NCBI RefSeq assembly: GCF_000764305.2
Contig: NW_025931873.1
Span: forward strand, 34,054-98,053
Length of the DNA stretch: 64,000 bases
From: Hyalella azteca
Lineage: Eukaryota; Arthropoda; Malacostraca; Amphipoda; Hyalellidae
Direction: 5' to 3'
The position numbers and the translations under genes are program-made. The notes beneath the pieces are model-generated. The model was not told the DNA's origin. It did no database searches and worked only from the letters and a program-made list of their open reading frames with translations. The first letter of the stretch is position 1, and each line of letters opens with the position of its first letter. This document shows positions 33,831-47,962 of this stretch, in pieces.

Positions 33831-36800
33831 CAACGAGTTTTAACATAGGTCCACTGGGATCAAGTACTCTTTCCCGTAAAGAAAGGCACACAAGATATGG
33901 AATTCATGATATCGAATTCATGGTAAGTAATGAATGAAGACTTTTACGCCACCGACAATTTTCACCAACGTTTGCACGTTTACGTTGATTCTGAATTAAT
34001 GTAACTGACACGAAAAATGATGGAGAGCGATATTTTTTTCAAAAAATTTTCCTGGGTCAGTTTGAAGAATCGGTAAAATGGAAGTTCGTAGAACATTTGT
34101 TTCGCGGGAAGCATAGAGTTTTAAACAAAAAGCGTCGAAAAATGAGACTAAGATAAAAATTTATAATTCATGGCAAAATATATTGGCAAAATTAAAATAA
34201 TTTAATTGCCTTTTCTTCAGGCAAATAGAAGACAAAACGGAAAATAACAATAAACAGGGACGTCATAATGGTAATTTGCTAATTCTGACAGAAGTGCAAA
34301 TTCTAATACCAACGGTAAAATCTAGCAGACAACTCTATTGCATTAGACCTATATCATCCTGATTGTGCCTAATACTGTGAGTGCTTTGAAACATATTCTT
34401 AATTTGAAACTGAAATCTTTATAAACAGATGTTGGATGTGGAACATGAATGCCACTCTAGAGGTCTTTTTCTATTGGTAATATTGAAAGTTAAACGTTGA
34501 GTGAATTTACATACTTGAATGTTTATTCGCTTCTTTTGTTCTTCTCTTGAGATTACATTCTTTCAACAACATATAAATTTAATCAACGTTGTCGCAGTTC
34601 GCAATTGTCAAGTCAAATAGGTCTTGACACTCGCAATGGCTCAGGATTGGTAGAACCGCACACAATAGCGGTGCTAGGTTCTACCACTGTGAGGTTATAC
34701 ATTTTAGTGTTCATGAAATTTTACATGAACATCCACGAACAGCCACGTCTGCATGCATGTGTACGAGACAGGTCAGTTGATAGGCAGTAAAATTCTGTTC
34801 ACAAGTTAGCAGCATTTCCATCAAACCTTTCTTATGCCACTGAATTCGATCGTTAATCACATTTCCAGAATAAATCTAGAGAACAGTAAATGAGATGACT
34901 AGCACTTTCGTTTTTTTATGTTGCGATATGAATAGGACTTTTCGTATTGGCATGAATTCAATCATTCTATTATGACCAATTTGTTATGGAACCATTATCC
35001 TCATTTTACGTTAATAATTTTGACTTGGCACATGAAATAATTGCTTCTTAACAACTGACAATTACAATGTTTTCTTTTCGAATGTTTATGTTACAAAAAA
35101 TACTATCGTAGATTGATATTGCAAAAACGCTTCTTCGAGGCGCGTTACAATGAGAGTTGTTCAATACATTATCCAAGTTTCTGGGTTTCAATAAACTGTG
35201 GAGGTGAAACTGTAAAGGAAAAGGTGCACATAAAAATAATCATAGTCATAGTTCAGCTAGAGGAGCATAGCATTCATGTCGAATCCACGCGTCACTATGA
35301 ATTCAAATCGCTGAAAATGAAAATTTGAGCATTTGTATCCAAATTCGCTCAATTATATATACACGTAGCGGCTGATTTCTAGTCTGTATTAAGGGATTCA
35401 GCATGAAAAGCCGTTATATAGTGACTTGCTGATGTATCTTTAGGAACTCGTAACTTTTTTCATGTCAGAGGACCAGGATTACCTGCTATCATCAACAATT
35501 TTCCACGATTGAAACAACGTCCCAGCCTACCGATGCATGTCGTCACAACATGCGACGAAAATTCCAACAATAATACTCACGATTATATCATTTGTTGCCT
35601 CAATGACTTCATTTAGAGAAAATAGGAAACTACTTCACTGTCTTCCATTCAGGATTAGAAGATTTTCGGAACGATTTTGCGTCGAGAGGAATGTCTCTTT
35701 TGTGCGGTTAACATTGAGTCTTCAAAGTCAATTGATGTCGCTTGCGAGAGCAGTCACGCGGTCTGTGATTTCAAATGTTTTCCAGTACAAAGTCCACAAA
35801 ATCCCACTTGTCCAAGTAAAAAAACGTTAAAGGAAGGTCTATAGCAAGTTTCAACTGGTATCTCAAGCACATTTTTCATAAAACCTATTTTTTAGAGATA
35901 TTATAATTAATAGTCATATCATTTTGAAAAATCCGCATCGCAATTCCAATATCTCGTAAATATATAATTATAAATTTCAATAATGTAAGAACCTTTTCAC
36001 AATGCTTCACCAGTTGAAGTGATTTTATGGTTTATCACATTTTTAAGTCTGGGTAAAATTTAAAAAAGCGAAGTTTTTCTATTTATGAAAAAGTAAATTC
36101 TTATATTTATGAAATGTGTATGTTGTGTTCATTGTGTGGGCACATACAAATACTAAAGAATTGATGAGAAAATGAAGCATCTGCCTCTCCATATGCACAC
36201 AAAGCCATTTCTTTAGATTCGTGTTCCTGGATGATGTTCTAATATAAATTGGAATCTGAAACGCAAGTAAGTGATATTATTTCACAGCTTGTTTCAATCA
36301 AAAGGCTTAATAGTATCATTTCAGTTGTTCGATATGAGTGGTGGAACAGTCAAATTTGCCTGCGCAAGTTCATCTTCTTTACTCAAGCAGGACGAATTAT
36401 GTTCATTAAATTTTCCACGCTTCCTCAGTTTACCGTTTGGTCAGACATGACCTGTGTGCTGCCCATGAAAGATCAGTTAAATTATTCACGGAATCTTAAT
36501 GAAGCGGTTCTTCTAAAAAAATACCATAGCTTCTATCGTATCAATGCTCAAAAAAATTGTTTGTTGATGAAATCGATTTGTTAATGATTCTCCTTAATGA
36601 GCATATATGACATCTTAACGAGCTGAGGATTTATAACGGCATTCCAGTTTTTCCTTAAAGGAATCACGTTTGCCTGCTTACTTAATGAACAAGGTTTTTC
36701 AGCCCATTTTGCCTATTAGGATTTGATGTCGATTAATTTGAGTCCGATGATCTTTTCGTCGATTCTTTCTCCGATAGTTTGAATATATGGCTCGAATGAA

Positions 36801-37510
36801 GTCAATCAATTCAGGTTCAGTTTTCTGTCAAGCCCCAGTATATGAAATGCATATACATATCATCTCAAATGCATGTTTTTTCTGCAAATGAAACAGAAAC
36901 GTTGATCAAATACGAATAAAGTTCAACCAAGCAAGCGATATCGCCTGAGTGAAATGTGCGAGGTCACTGAAAATATGATCATGAGGAAAAATAAATAAAT
37001 AAATAATGAACATCATTGACATCATGTAATGAAATATTTTGTTAAAAAAAAGGTAATCGATTCAACTGCCATCGTCTAGCAAATCAGAGTCGCATGTTAA
37101 CGGCGGGTGATTTTGATAGAATTATTATCGTAAATAAATCAATGGATTATTTAATCAATAGGAAATCGAATAAAAAATAATTCCTCTACATTTTTTAAAT
37201 TATTGATAAGTTGTAAAATTGTGCTGGGATTAGGTATATATGTCTTGAAATTTCTAATTATTCCAATTCTTAAGCGAGTCATTTCCCAAATTTTCCAAAT
37301 ACCAATTACATGTTGATTGCAGTAGGTCTACATGACATTCTTCGCGTTGCATTCCACCCATTAATTGCTTGCATATCTCGCAAAAATGATAATGGTCATA
37401 AAATGCCGTCATAAAAATTTCCATCTCAAATTTACACGTCAAAACCTCTTGACCAGTGAAGAGAAAATGCTTCACGCACACAAACGTGACTCGCACCAAG
37501 GAACGTCATA
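33831..37510. other. Spacer, no gene seen
   Basis: AT-rich. Frames of 97 and 111 codons at 35537-35830 and 36249-36584 (plus) lack recognisable domains and start in AT-rich DNA without promoter signals. Confidence 0.5.
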
Positions 37511-37756
37511 AGGAATATGAATTAATTGTCCAGAAGTGAATGTAACTTCCAGGGAATATGAATTAATTGTTCAGAAGTGAATGTAACTTCCCGGGAATAA
37601 GAATTAATTGTCCAGAAGCGAATGTAACTTCCCGGGAATATGAATTAATTGTCCAGAAGTGAATGTAACTTCCCGGGAATATGAATTAATTGTCCAGAAG
37701 CGAATGTAACTTCCCGGGAATATGAATTAATTGTCCAGAAGTGAATGTAACTTCAC
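37511..37756. repeat. 41-bp satellite, 6 copies
   Basis: GAATATGAATTAATTGT starts at 37513, 37554, 37595, 37636, 37677 and 37718, each followed by CCAGAAG(T/C)GAATGTAACTTC. Inner junctions carry CCCGGG. Near-identical copies indicate recent amplification or homogenisation. Confidence 0.9.
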
Positions 37757-40700
37757 TATTTTGTCACTATATAAACAAATAGCGCTGTGCAGCTCTCGGC
37801 AACGCATGGACCGTGCACAATTTGTGAAGAATTCGTTTCAATGCTTGAATAGTGCTGTAAACCGCAGCATTCCAGCTCGGGTTCTTCTATCTATACACAC
37901 ATAGGACATCATTTACCGCACATTTACCGCTCTTGCCACAAAGATAATGACTCCATTGAACCTCACACCAAACTTTTATACAACTAAAGACAATCCACTC
38001 AGGAATTTTGTTAGGAATGGAAAGCCACGCTTTGTTTGATGGGCAGGTGTGGTTTTCAGGAATGACATTCAACGAGCAGCGATGTAACCGTCATTATTAT
38101 TTTATCAAGAATTGGCCAACGAAAACCTGACGAGAATGTGCTCTCTGTTTCAATGTGTTATAGTTTACTACCATTGCCATTCATTTTAATGATATATAAC
38201 ATGAATTTTCTTATATTTAAAACTCATGGGTGTAGTTTCCGCTGTAATTATTTCTCATAAATTCAGGCTGAAAAATTTCTTAAAAATATTCGGAGTCTGG
38301 ATTGATTTCGTGGAACTCTCTTTCTTTGATCACCAACTCTCGAATTCACTCTAAGATGTTTGTCGCATTTGGAACGTTTTAGGCAAAAAGTACGAACTAA
38401 TTTGCTGGAGAGCGGACGCATACAAGGAACCATCGTTTTCAACATCATTCGCTATCTGGTGAACTTCTTGTTTATTATTATCTGACGTGAAGATTTGTTC
38501 CACTATGTAACGTGAACACAACTGAATGAATATAGTGTTTTCAGACGCTCAATGTACACTTGCGAAAATTTTTAGCCGTTTGATTGTTATATGTAATATT
38601 TATATCGATAATTTACAGAGATACACTATCCCAATCAGGGATTTATTTTATCTTCAATTAAAGAAAATAAGTGATACTAATATAATTTATTAGAATTCCC
38701 TATTCATATCTTTTATTTACAAATAATAGAAGTTAGCTATTCAATTTGTTCAAAGTATTCTTTTCATTAGCTTCACTTTCGCTCTCTTCATTTTTATTTG
38801 CGTTCGATTGCCTGTGGCAAAAATGTCCACCCAATCTTCATTCTTTCTATGTATTTCTTGAACACTATAAACAAGTAATAAAAGTCGAGCATAAAGATTT
38901 GTGGCGAAAACTGCTTCAGTCCTCTTATGCAAACAGGTTTCTCATCAGCTGCATCTTGTACTAAATTGTTCCTTATTATTCCTCGAGCTCAGTGAGAAGT
39001 TCGTTCGTATTCACGTTCAGCGTAACTATCAGGGACATTGTTGTTCGAGGCTCATAAATGAAGTGATGGCTTTCTTCACAATCGCTTCCAAACCTATCCT
39101 ACATAGTCGCGCTTATTCACTATTAACCTTAATGTCCATAATAAAATTGCAGAGGAATGTTGTTCAGCAAACTTGTGAATTTGGTGTCAATGTGATTAAT
39201 TTTGTTCCAATTGTATTCCTAATTTATTATGTCTCGCATTAAATTAAATGGCATGATAACCAACTTCTTTCGGAGGTCACCCACTCTGTCATAGCTAGAA
39301 CATAACTTTCAAATGCATAATTTTGCACTCTTTTTAAGCATTATATCATTTTTTCATGTGTTACGACGATAAAGAAAAAATCCCAAGCAACTGTTAAAAT
39401 TCATGGTCAATGATTTCAATTCCAAATCAGAATCGTTTTTCATTAATCTATGTTTATTAGTTCGGATGAATTTAGGTATTCAGAGGAAAACATGGACTCG
39501 TGAACGTAGCCGTCTTGCCGCCTGAGTTTTAAATATTGTTAGCAATTTTAATATAATTCAAAAATTCAATAACAATCAAAAACCGTAAATCCGAATCAAT
39601 TTCATGGTTCATTGAACTATATATTGGCTCATGGTAGTACATAAATACAAATGCAATTAATTTATTTAAAAAAATTAACGTATTAAAAATTAATGGATTA
39701 ATAAATTCGTGTATTTAAAAAAAATAATGTATTAAAAATTGGTGTATAAACAAATTCATGTATTATAATGAAATTGATGTATTAAAAGATGAGCCTAATG
39801 GAGGGGGAGGCTTTGTCTGTCCACTTGACTCGCCACGGTGAATGTGTTGATGTTACGCTGATGTGTCTTGTACACAAAACTGATGCGCGTGTGTGACACA
39901 CGAGCTTTTGCTAGGGGCAAGCGTGTGTTGTGCGAAGCGATGCGTGGACTCTAATGTCCAAACTTGAGGTTAAAAATTGCTTTGGCTCTTCTTCTCCAGG
40001 TATAGACAGAATGTTTTATCTTCAGTGAGGTTCAACGCTTATCTTGACGCGAAGTCTGTAAGTCATTTTTTCGTCTGCCTTACCAGTTTTGTCCGAATCA
40101 GTAGAAATGGTTTGTCAAATCGAAAAATTCCGTTTAAATCCTCCCAAAGATCATTCAATCACTAAAAATCTAGTGAAAGTTCGTGAACCAAGTCACGAAT
40201 GTATCATGAGACAATTTCAAGAACTTGAAAATGTCAAGAGACAATTTCAAGTTCTCGCACGTGCGAGGATAGTAAGCTTTTTGATGACTCAGGGTCAGCA
40301 CTATAAAATTGCTATGTAATTATTGACTATAGGGTAGAAACTTTTCGTCCAGCTTCAAGGACTATCCAAGGTCAATTATATAATTAAATTCACTTTTCTG
40401 TGATTTCGAGACGTAAGAACTTGTTTGTAATATAAGATATCAGAAAAACGAAACCTGATGGCAAAGAGCTTAATAAAATGGGCTGTATAGGAGAATTATG
40501 CAGCCTCTTGGTCGGCAGCTGAATAAAGTAGGCGGTATTCCTTTTGTAAGATGATATATTTTCCTTAATCTAATCATCTTCATTTTATCATTATTTTGAC
40601 ACGAGGCATAACTCTGAAATCCCCTCCCCCTCAAAAAGAATAATCATTTACAATGGTGCGAGTTTATTTTTAAATTCACGCCAAATTAATGCCATATTTA

Positions 40701-41930
40701 TGAATGGTTTTATGTCCAACAATAAAGTAATCACGATTATTTGTAACAGAGCTAATAATTCCAATTACGTCTTTCAACATCTACTTATCTGCGAATCAAG
40801 AATTTTTGAGATTTTCGTGCTTTCCGTCACGATACTGCGACGCAGCAGTCATCACTCAACGAGTGATGAATTGAGTGCTCTTTTAGACGTTTTATCAAGG
40901 CCTGCTTATCGTCAGTTTCCCAGAGTCAGGATCCCACTAATGGCTGACACCTGGACACGTTCGCCAAGAGCATTAGGGTATCGTGCCCCAACCATTAGGC
41001 CAACCATTAACCTTCTTAACCCCTCACGCATGAGGCGCGTTTTGTAGCCTTACTTCTAAATGGACCGTTTGCGTTCAAGCACGAAAACCGTTGTATGGTC
41101 TAAGGCGCGTATATAGCCTAAAAACCTCTCCATTTAGATCTGGAGATCGCCTTCTAGCATGACTCCTGTGAATTGATTTTTACGACGTAGCTTCTGATGT
41201 TTTTGCACCTACGTATAAATAAGTAAATGTGTAGATAGACGTATTAAAACAGATATTTTTCTTTAATTCAATTTTTGTTGATGAGTAGAGAATAATTTTT
41301 GCTCTCAGTTTTTCTCTCAGTTTATTCGCTATTTTGCATATTAGACATTTATACGGACAAACAAAATATCTCTTGCAAACTATTGCCAAAATTTCAAACC
41401 CCACTAGCTGTATGTCTATTCACATAAAAGGGTAACAGGGGAAAACATTATACTTTACATGAAATGGTTTATGTGAGTCTTCAGGAAATCATAGGAAAGT
41501 TTTTGATATTATCGATTAGTAATATATGTCGCAAACACTGCAAAGTTTCAACGATCTAGAACACACAAACAAGCATTTCTTTATAATGGATTCAAGTAAT
41601 TAAAGTTTCAAATATATCATATATGTATATGTATGAGAAGGTCTTTCTTAACCCTCGTTTTGCAATTAAATATGTTTATACCGTCAATCGAACTCATGTC
41701 CATAATATACATATTGTGTATGAACATTTCAAGTAGGTAGTGTTGAAATTCTGTGAATTTATAAAACAGGCAAAGCTGGCATCAAAATTGGATGAATGTT
41801 GTTTGAATTAATAGCGTATATTTTCAATCAAACAAATAAAAATTTGAATTTCCGACAGACATTAAATGTGGAGACATGTATTCTCTGTCAATGCTTGATT
41901 TTAGGTTTTCTTTTTTATTCATTTTAAAAA
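37757..41930. other. Spacer with a GC-richer, partly self-complementary patch at about 40840-41160
   Basis: The patch includes CCTCACGCATGAGG and a CTAAATGGA...TCCATTTAG pair, which might be a decayed non-autonomous element. Otherwise AT-rich with chance frames only. Confidence 0.45.
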
Positions 41931-42101
41931 TAACTCAGTACTCATTGCAGTGAGTGACAGAGAGCGCATTTTCTCGTCGACGAAAACGTGAAGTCACGGA
42001 CAGACGGACAGACGGACAGATGGACAGACAGACAGACGGACAGACAGACGGACATGACGAGCACAATAGCGCATTTTATTCCATAAATGAGAAAATGCGC
42101 T
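41931..42101. mobile_element. Second copy of the small TIR element with a GACA/GACG core
   Basis: TIRs AGCGCATTTTCTC (41963) and GAGAAAATGCGCT (ending 42101). Homology to the copy at 21353 extends left through AACTCAGTACTCA(C/T)TGCAG. The core tract is longer here (139 bp versus 115 bp between TIR ends). Non-autonomous. Confidence 0.65.
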
Positions 42102-42110
42102 AAAAATACT

Positions 42111-43549
42111 GCTGATATTTGCAAGCTGATTATAGTGGTACATATTTCTGACAATCATCATTTATGTTTCATAAACGTTAGAAATCTCTGGAAATCGGGC
42201 TAAATTTGCAGTTTGGAAAAATTAGAAAAAAAAATTCATGGAAGTTCAACATTCAACGACAGTCGACAACTTCCAACTCTGCGTTGCACTATCTTCACTT
42301 TCATACAGGCGGATACAGAACAAAATTTATTATTCCAGTTTTCCACGTCTAAGTTGTGAAACGTGTTAGCATTAATTTTATTTATCAAATTATCGAAAAA
42401 TAAAACTAAACAACCTAAGAAATAGACAATTGTATTTATCTGTTATAGAACGTAATAGACCGTTTACAATTGTTCGCCATGAATTCTATAAAATCCTACC
42501 ACCAACTAAAATGTCATAGAAAATTTTTTGGTAAATTTATAGATTAATTTAGTGAGCATACGTTAATTGCTGTAAAAATGAGTATTAGTTTATTTTTTAA
42601 GCTTTTCCCCTCTAGACGCTTAATTTCATTTCAATCTTCACAATAAACATTGTAGGCAGAATGCTAATAGATGTCTCATCTTTATTAGTTAAAAAATCGA
42701 AGATTTGGTTCCTCCCTATACCTCATCATCTAAATTGAAAGGGTATTTAGCTTTCAACAAAAAATTAACAATTGAATAGTTAAAAAATCTACGTAACAGT
42801 TCCGAACTAACTCAAATTACTCATTTGTACCTAATGAAATAGTGAGCTCAATTCACTCCATCAAGTTAGGTCATATATAATTTCATCTACACTCGGAATT
42901 CAGACGAGAGGCGCTAGCAGACGCCGAAAAAAAAACAGCTATTATTTGGTGGATGAAGAGCTTGGTTTCACACGAAGTCAATATGTTCATGGGCTGGCCA
43001 TAGACACGAGCTGCAGCTCAGTATGTCGACTGTAACATGGATACTGAGACTAGAATTAATTGACAAAACACGACACCTAGAAACCGTTTAGAAGGCATAC
43101 CCTTCTTTTCCCGCTTCTAAAAGTTGGCTCACAAGTAGATAGTTAACTTCTCTTTTTCGCTCAGGAACATCAAATACCGAATAAACTCCAGCTTATTGAA
43201 ACGCCATGTAGCAGCATTATTGGCACGAACCATGCAATTTATTATTTACTTATGCTTAATGCTGTCCACTAAATGGATTATTTCATATTCAATCATCATT
43301 ATATTACTGTAGGGATCTTGGCTAAATATTCAGGTGTACTGTGCGAAACAGAGAGAGAAAAAGAACAAAAGGAACCAATGTGTGGGACGTAGAATAAGTA
43401 CTGTAAATTTTCACTGGGTAACAAAATTTAGAGTCGCCCCAGCTTCTGGTACTCCGAATCAGAAGCTGTTGCGTCTGTAAATTTTCACTGGGTAAGCGAG
43501 GTCGCGACCGGTCACAAGCGTCACTTGTTTGTGTGCCTCGTGTCGCATG
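42111..43549. other. Spacer, no gene seen
   Basis: AT-rich up to about 42890, then GC-richer toward the possible first exon at 43552. Confidence 0.5.
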
Positions 43550-43551
43550 TC

Positions 43552-43664
43552 AGTAGAAGGATCAGGTGCCAGTGCAGAGCTCTCACGTCCCACGAGGGCT
43601 CGAGCTAAAATCGAAAGTCAACACCCGTGAGAGAGAGCCTTATTTGTTACGAAATTCTCTGCTG
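43552..43664 (+). other. Possible non-coding first exon of an unknown gene
   Basis: An arthropod-type initiator TCAGT (43550-43554) is followed 113 bp later by a consensus donor, CTG|GTAAGT, at 43665. The segment is GC-richer than its surroundings and holds no ATG-initiated frame of note. A 20-base duplication (TGTAAATTTTCACTGGGTAA, near 43403 and 43474) lies just upstream. If real, the rest of the gene would lie to the right, possibly beyond the window. No transcript evidence. Confidence 0.2.
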
Positions 43665-44581
43665 GTAAGTTGAGAGCTAACGTCGTTTAAAGATTTAGTT
43701 TATTGGAGCCATGAGAGTTGGATAAAACATGGTTTTGATCGTTACTCTGAAATCATAGGTATTTCAGTCAAACTTAAATAATATAATAGATAATGAATTT
43801 ATTTATTAAATAATAAAAAATAATATTTATTCAAATGATAATTATAATTACGAATTAATTATCGAATAATTATTACACCTGTACAAACACATAGCTCGAC
43901 TGCATTCTAAGCTTGCGGAACCTTTTATTATTTTATGACAAATAACGCTCTATTAGAATTACTTTCAATTTTTATATGAAATACTGGCAAGAAATTAGTA
44001 ATCATTTGGAAGCTTTTAATAAATAATGATTTATGACGCATTCCCAACATTAACTAAAAACAATTTCAGTTGGTTTTAATTGCGAAATATATCCAGTAAA
44101 ACTTCTGTAGCTAATAAAACACTTAGAGTTTGAATGTCTTCGAGATGTTATCCAGACTCAAGCTTCTCATATTATAATTTTTTTCCACGTACATTAACCT
44201 TATTTTTTCACTACAAATATATTGACTATTTATAAATTGTTTTAACTCACGTTACTCATTAATTCAAATTTGTACGTTTTCTTTGCTTTATCTGTGACAG
44301 GGAACAATATTATAACTCTCAAGAAAATGCGCACCACGCGTTCCTTGTCTGTCCAAACTAAGATGCAATGAAGTGACATGTCGTGAAGTTTTTCATGCAA
44401 GACATCACAGCAGCTCATAATATTTACTTTATTTCTCTTCTCTCATAATGTTTACTCTGCTGGCCAGAAAGGCTTCACTGCTCACGACTTCTAATGCTTA
44501 TGGCGCAAGCTCTTCTCACTCTCAATATGGCATGCAAACAAATTTTACCTTTTTAAAATTTCTACGGTGATCGTTAAGAAC

Positions 44582-44760
44582 TTATAGGATTAAGTTTTCT
44601 TCAATTAAAGCAGTAACTTTGCAACAACGAAGATTAAGCCAAATGTTTTATAATATCCTTTATGATGCACGTATAAGATTAAGCTTTCTTCAACTAAAGA
44701 ATAAATGTATGAATAACGAAGACCAAGCAAAATAGTATACAGTATCCGTTATGATGCTTG
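44582..44760. repeat. 89-bp tandem duplication, 2 diverged copies
   Basis: ATA(G/A)GATTAAG(T/C)TTTCTTCAA recurs at offset 89, with AACGAAGA(T/C)(T/C)AAGC and TATGATGC shared. Confidence 0.7.
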
Positions 44761-44820
44761 AAAACATCCTAACACCGAACGTGTCTTGCTCAAACCTATC
44801 CATGCAGTCTGCATTCAAAT

Positions 44821-44939
44821 ATCAAGCTCTGTCAAAAAAAGTTATATGTTACTAAGTCGACCGTAATTTCGACCATGCATGCAACCATCAAGCTCTGTAA
44901 AAAAAGTTATATGTGACTAAGTCGACCGTAATTTCGACC
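44821..44939. repeat. 66-bp tandem duplication, 2 copies
   Basis: ATCAAGCTCTGT at 44821 and 44887, both followed by AAGTTATATGT and ACTAAGTCGACCGTAATTTC. Confidence 0.8.
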
Positions 44940-46988
44940 TTCACTTTAATTATATCTCAAATTAGCAATCGTATCCTCAACCTCGAACCTCCTTTATCAG
45001 CCTCCTTGCGATAGTCTTTTTTCGCCGACGCCGTCAACGCGTGTCTGACCTTCGTTCAAATTTCGCCCTGAGGTCGGGGAGTGTTCTCAGTTTTTAACAC
45101 CGTCAGGAGTGAAGTTACAATAAACAACAAAAAGGATTTTAGGTTAAAATGAGAGCGAGTTAACCGTCTGCCTAACAGTTAAAAATTTTTTCGTCATGAT
45201 ATTTCAAATTTATCGAATGACTTTTCAAATTTATCAAGCGGGAATTTTTTGTGATAAATTAACGCAAAGTATTTTTATTCTATTAAAATTGAATGATATT
45301 GAAATTTATATATACAACCGTTATAAGTACATAAGAAATTTCCCATTATGCGTATAATTACGGGAAATTAATTTATTCAAAATTCAGTTCGTATATATTC
45401 AGAATCCTTATAAAAATAACATGAAACTTATTTTGATTAATTTTTTCGATGTATTTCACAAAAACGGGAAGAACTTAGGATTAATGTTGACATAAAGCAG
45501 ACACGGTGCAGGTGATCCAAACACGCTTTGTGCACGCTTCATCGGCACCACGCTAAAGTTATGCTTCACTGGAACTGGTGGGAGAGGGGGCTGGTGCACT
45601 GAACTGAACCATATACCTAGATCTTATTTAAAGAATAAAAAAGAATAAATAAAAATTAATATAAATAAATCTTTATTTATATAAATAAAGAATTATTAAC
45701 AAAAAAGCTTTAAACTTTTTTACTGCAATACTAAAAAATTGGGAGTTATTTGACGTGCTACTTGGATTGATGATGATTCTTTTAACAATTTTACATGAGT
45801 TAAAACGTTTCTTAAGTACCGACAAAATATATGATGTAATAACGGTCAGAAGTTATGATCATGAGGCAGGTAGTTACGCATTAAAATTCTATGTTCGTAA
45901 CGTAACAACGTCATCCAGAGTTGAATATCTTTAAATGAGCAATTTCTGAGGCCATCTCACTCCCGAAAGTAAATACGTCATTGTAGACCAACGATAAAAT
46001 TGTAAAGAATTCCAGTTTTAAAGATTCTGCATGCGTACCGCACATTTTATGGATTCGATTTATTGCAGTTGACTTCTTCATCAAATGAACTTTGAGTCCA
46101 TCTTTCTTAACAGTCAGCGTGCCGGAAATCATCGCAAATTGAGCCCTGGTCAATTACATGTTTTTATTCCCGTGTTAGACAAACGATTCATAATACAAGT
46201 ACTATACATAAATATGAAGCGAATGCCAGCACATGTATCAATAATGAAAACCGAACTTATAATGCAATCTATTCAGTCTCAAAATTTTCAGGAATATACT
46301 CGCGCATAAGCGTGCCAATTTTGCCTTTAGTTCATCAGAGTACGACTTTTTTGATCGCTTCTAATTTTTCCAATCAACTATAAAACAGCAAAGAGCCATC
46401 AAAATACAAGAAAATTTTCTGGATGTCCAAACTCAATGCGCCTATAAACAACTGCGCTGATTGTAAATTTGTTCATTGAAATGTTTGAACTTCATTGTAT
46501 TGCGTAGCGGGATATTCCTCTGGAAGACATATGTATGTACCTGTATTAGAGCACAGGTATAAATCTCGATGTCGTTTTCAATCGTGCACCGATTTTAAGG
46601 GTTAGACTTTGCCATTATATTAATAGGAAGAAAAGTACACACTTCTCTCTGCCTCACTTGGTCCTTACAAGAAATCCCTTCCGGTGCTCTCTCGTAAGGG
46701 GATTTGAACAGCCGGACAAAGGGTAAAAGATGGACCTTGTATAGAATCAAAAGTTTAGGCTTTTCAGACATAATCTTGTAATGCCCTGAGCCACCTCTCG
46801 CCAAATTTATTGGACATTAAATTCGTCTACACGAGCTCTGAATTTGTGTTATAGGATGCATGATCCAATGGCGTCGGTCCACAATGAATTTAAATTTAAA
46901 TAAAATTTTAAGATTTATTTAAAACTAATTAAAAATTTAATATACATGTGAAAGCAGAATGAAGTGTGAGATGTGCGTGTCTCAGATC

Positions 46989-47039
46989 ACTCAATGTGAT
47001 ACTCGACTCAATGTGATACTCAACTCAATGTGATACTCA
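46989..47039. repeat. 17-bp tandem repeat, 3 copies
   Basis: ACTCAATGTGATACTC(G/A) three times without gap. Confidence 0.85.
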
Positions 47040-47962
47040 ACACTCAAACTTAAAATCAAATTTTAAGTTTGGTAATATAAAATCGTATATTTTTTCCCTA
47101 ACCACTTTTATTCGTAAATATTTATACTACGTGGATGTCTCTGAAAATTTTTGAATAGACAAATCTAATATCTAATATCTAAATAAATATCTAATCTACA
47201 TATTTTTTAAAAACATCGTTGGAGGTTTCTGAGCTCAAAAATTAAAATTAAAAAACATATCTTGCCACAAGCGAGATAATTTTGTTCCCAATCACATATC
47301 ACACTTTAGTTTCACGTCTAATGATGCGATAACGTTGTACGCAAAATTAATTCCATGATGATGAGATGAATTTTAATGTCATCCTGGATTTTTTCAAAAA
47401 ATACATAATTATTATCAGGTTTGATTTACCTTTAACAATTTTTTCGTTGCAGTTAGCTCGGTAGCAAGACATTTCTGACGCCATTGAAATTTATTCGATT
47501 TTATTGAGAATGCAAGCATTGATTGTGATTTCATTCCGAGTTAAATTTTATTGGCAATGCGAACTATAGGAATTTATCGGCAATATGAACGTCAACGAAT
47601 TCTAATTATTACTGAATATTCATGCCATGTGAGCCACACATTATGAGCACAGCAAAAATATAAGAAATGCATTCTTTCGCAGTAAAAATAACTTATGATT
47701 TTCAAAAAATGTAACTGTCAATTGATAAATTTCGGCCACGACATTCACACACACCAATTTTGTACGTGTCCCATAATTTTTGTGCGTGTCCAATAATAAG
47801 ATTTGCAAAAATCGAAGCGTTTGACGAGAAATCGTCTTGAAAATTGTGCTGTCCGTTTCTACATTATTATTTCGAAACGAATGAACAGAGATCCACGTCG
47901 AACAATAAATTGGGCTGAGAACAAGAAACAAATCATTAGAAGTGATTCACATTACGTGAAAC

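Larger units (their letters stand above)
43665..47962. other. Spacer with short tandem repeats
   Basis: Very AT-rich between 43760 and 44290. Holds the 89-, 66- and 17-bp repeats listed separately. No gene seen. Confidence 0.5.

Noticed and set aside
33448..33891. 147-codon minus-strand frame with a GPLHGHVRS-like periodic peptide
   Set aside because: It only translates the 22-bp minisatellite (period 22 residues), runs through the N, and the opposite strand is open too.
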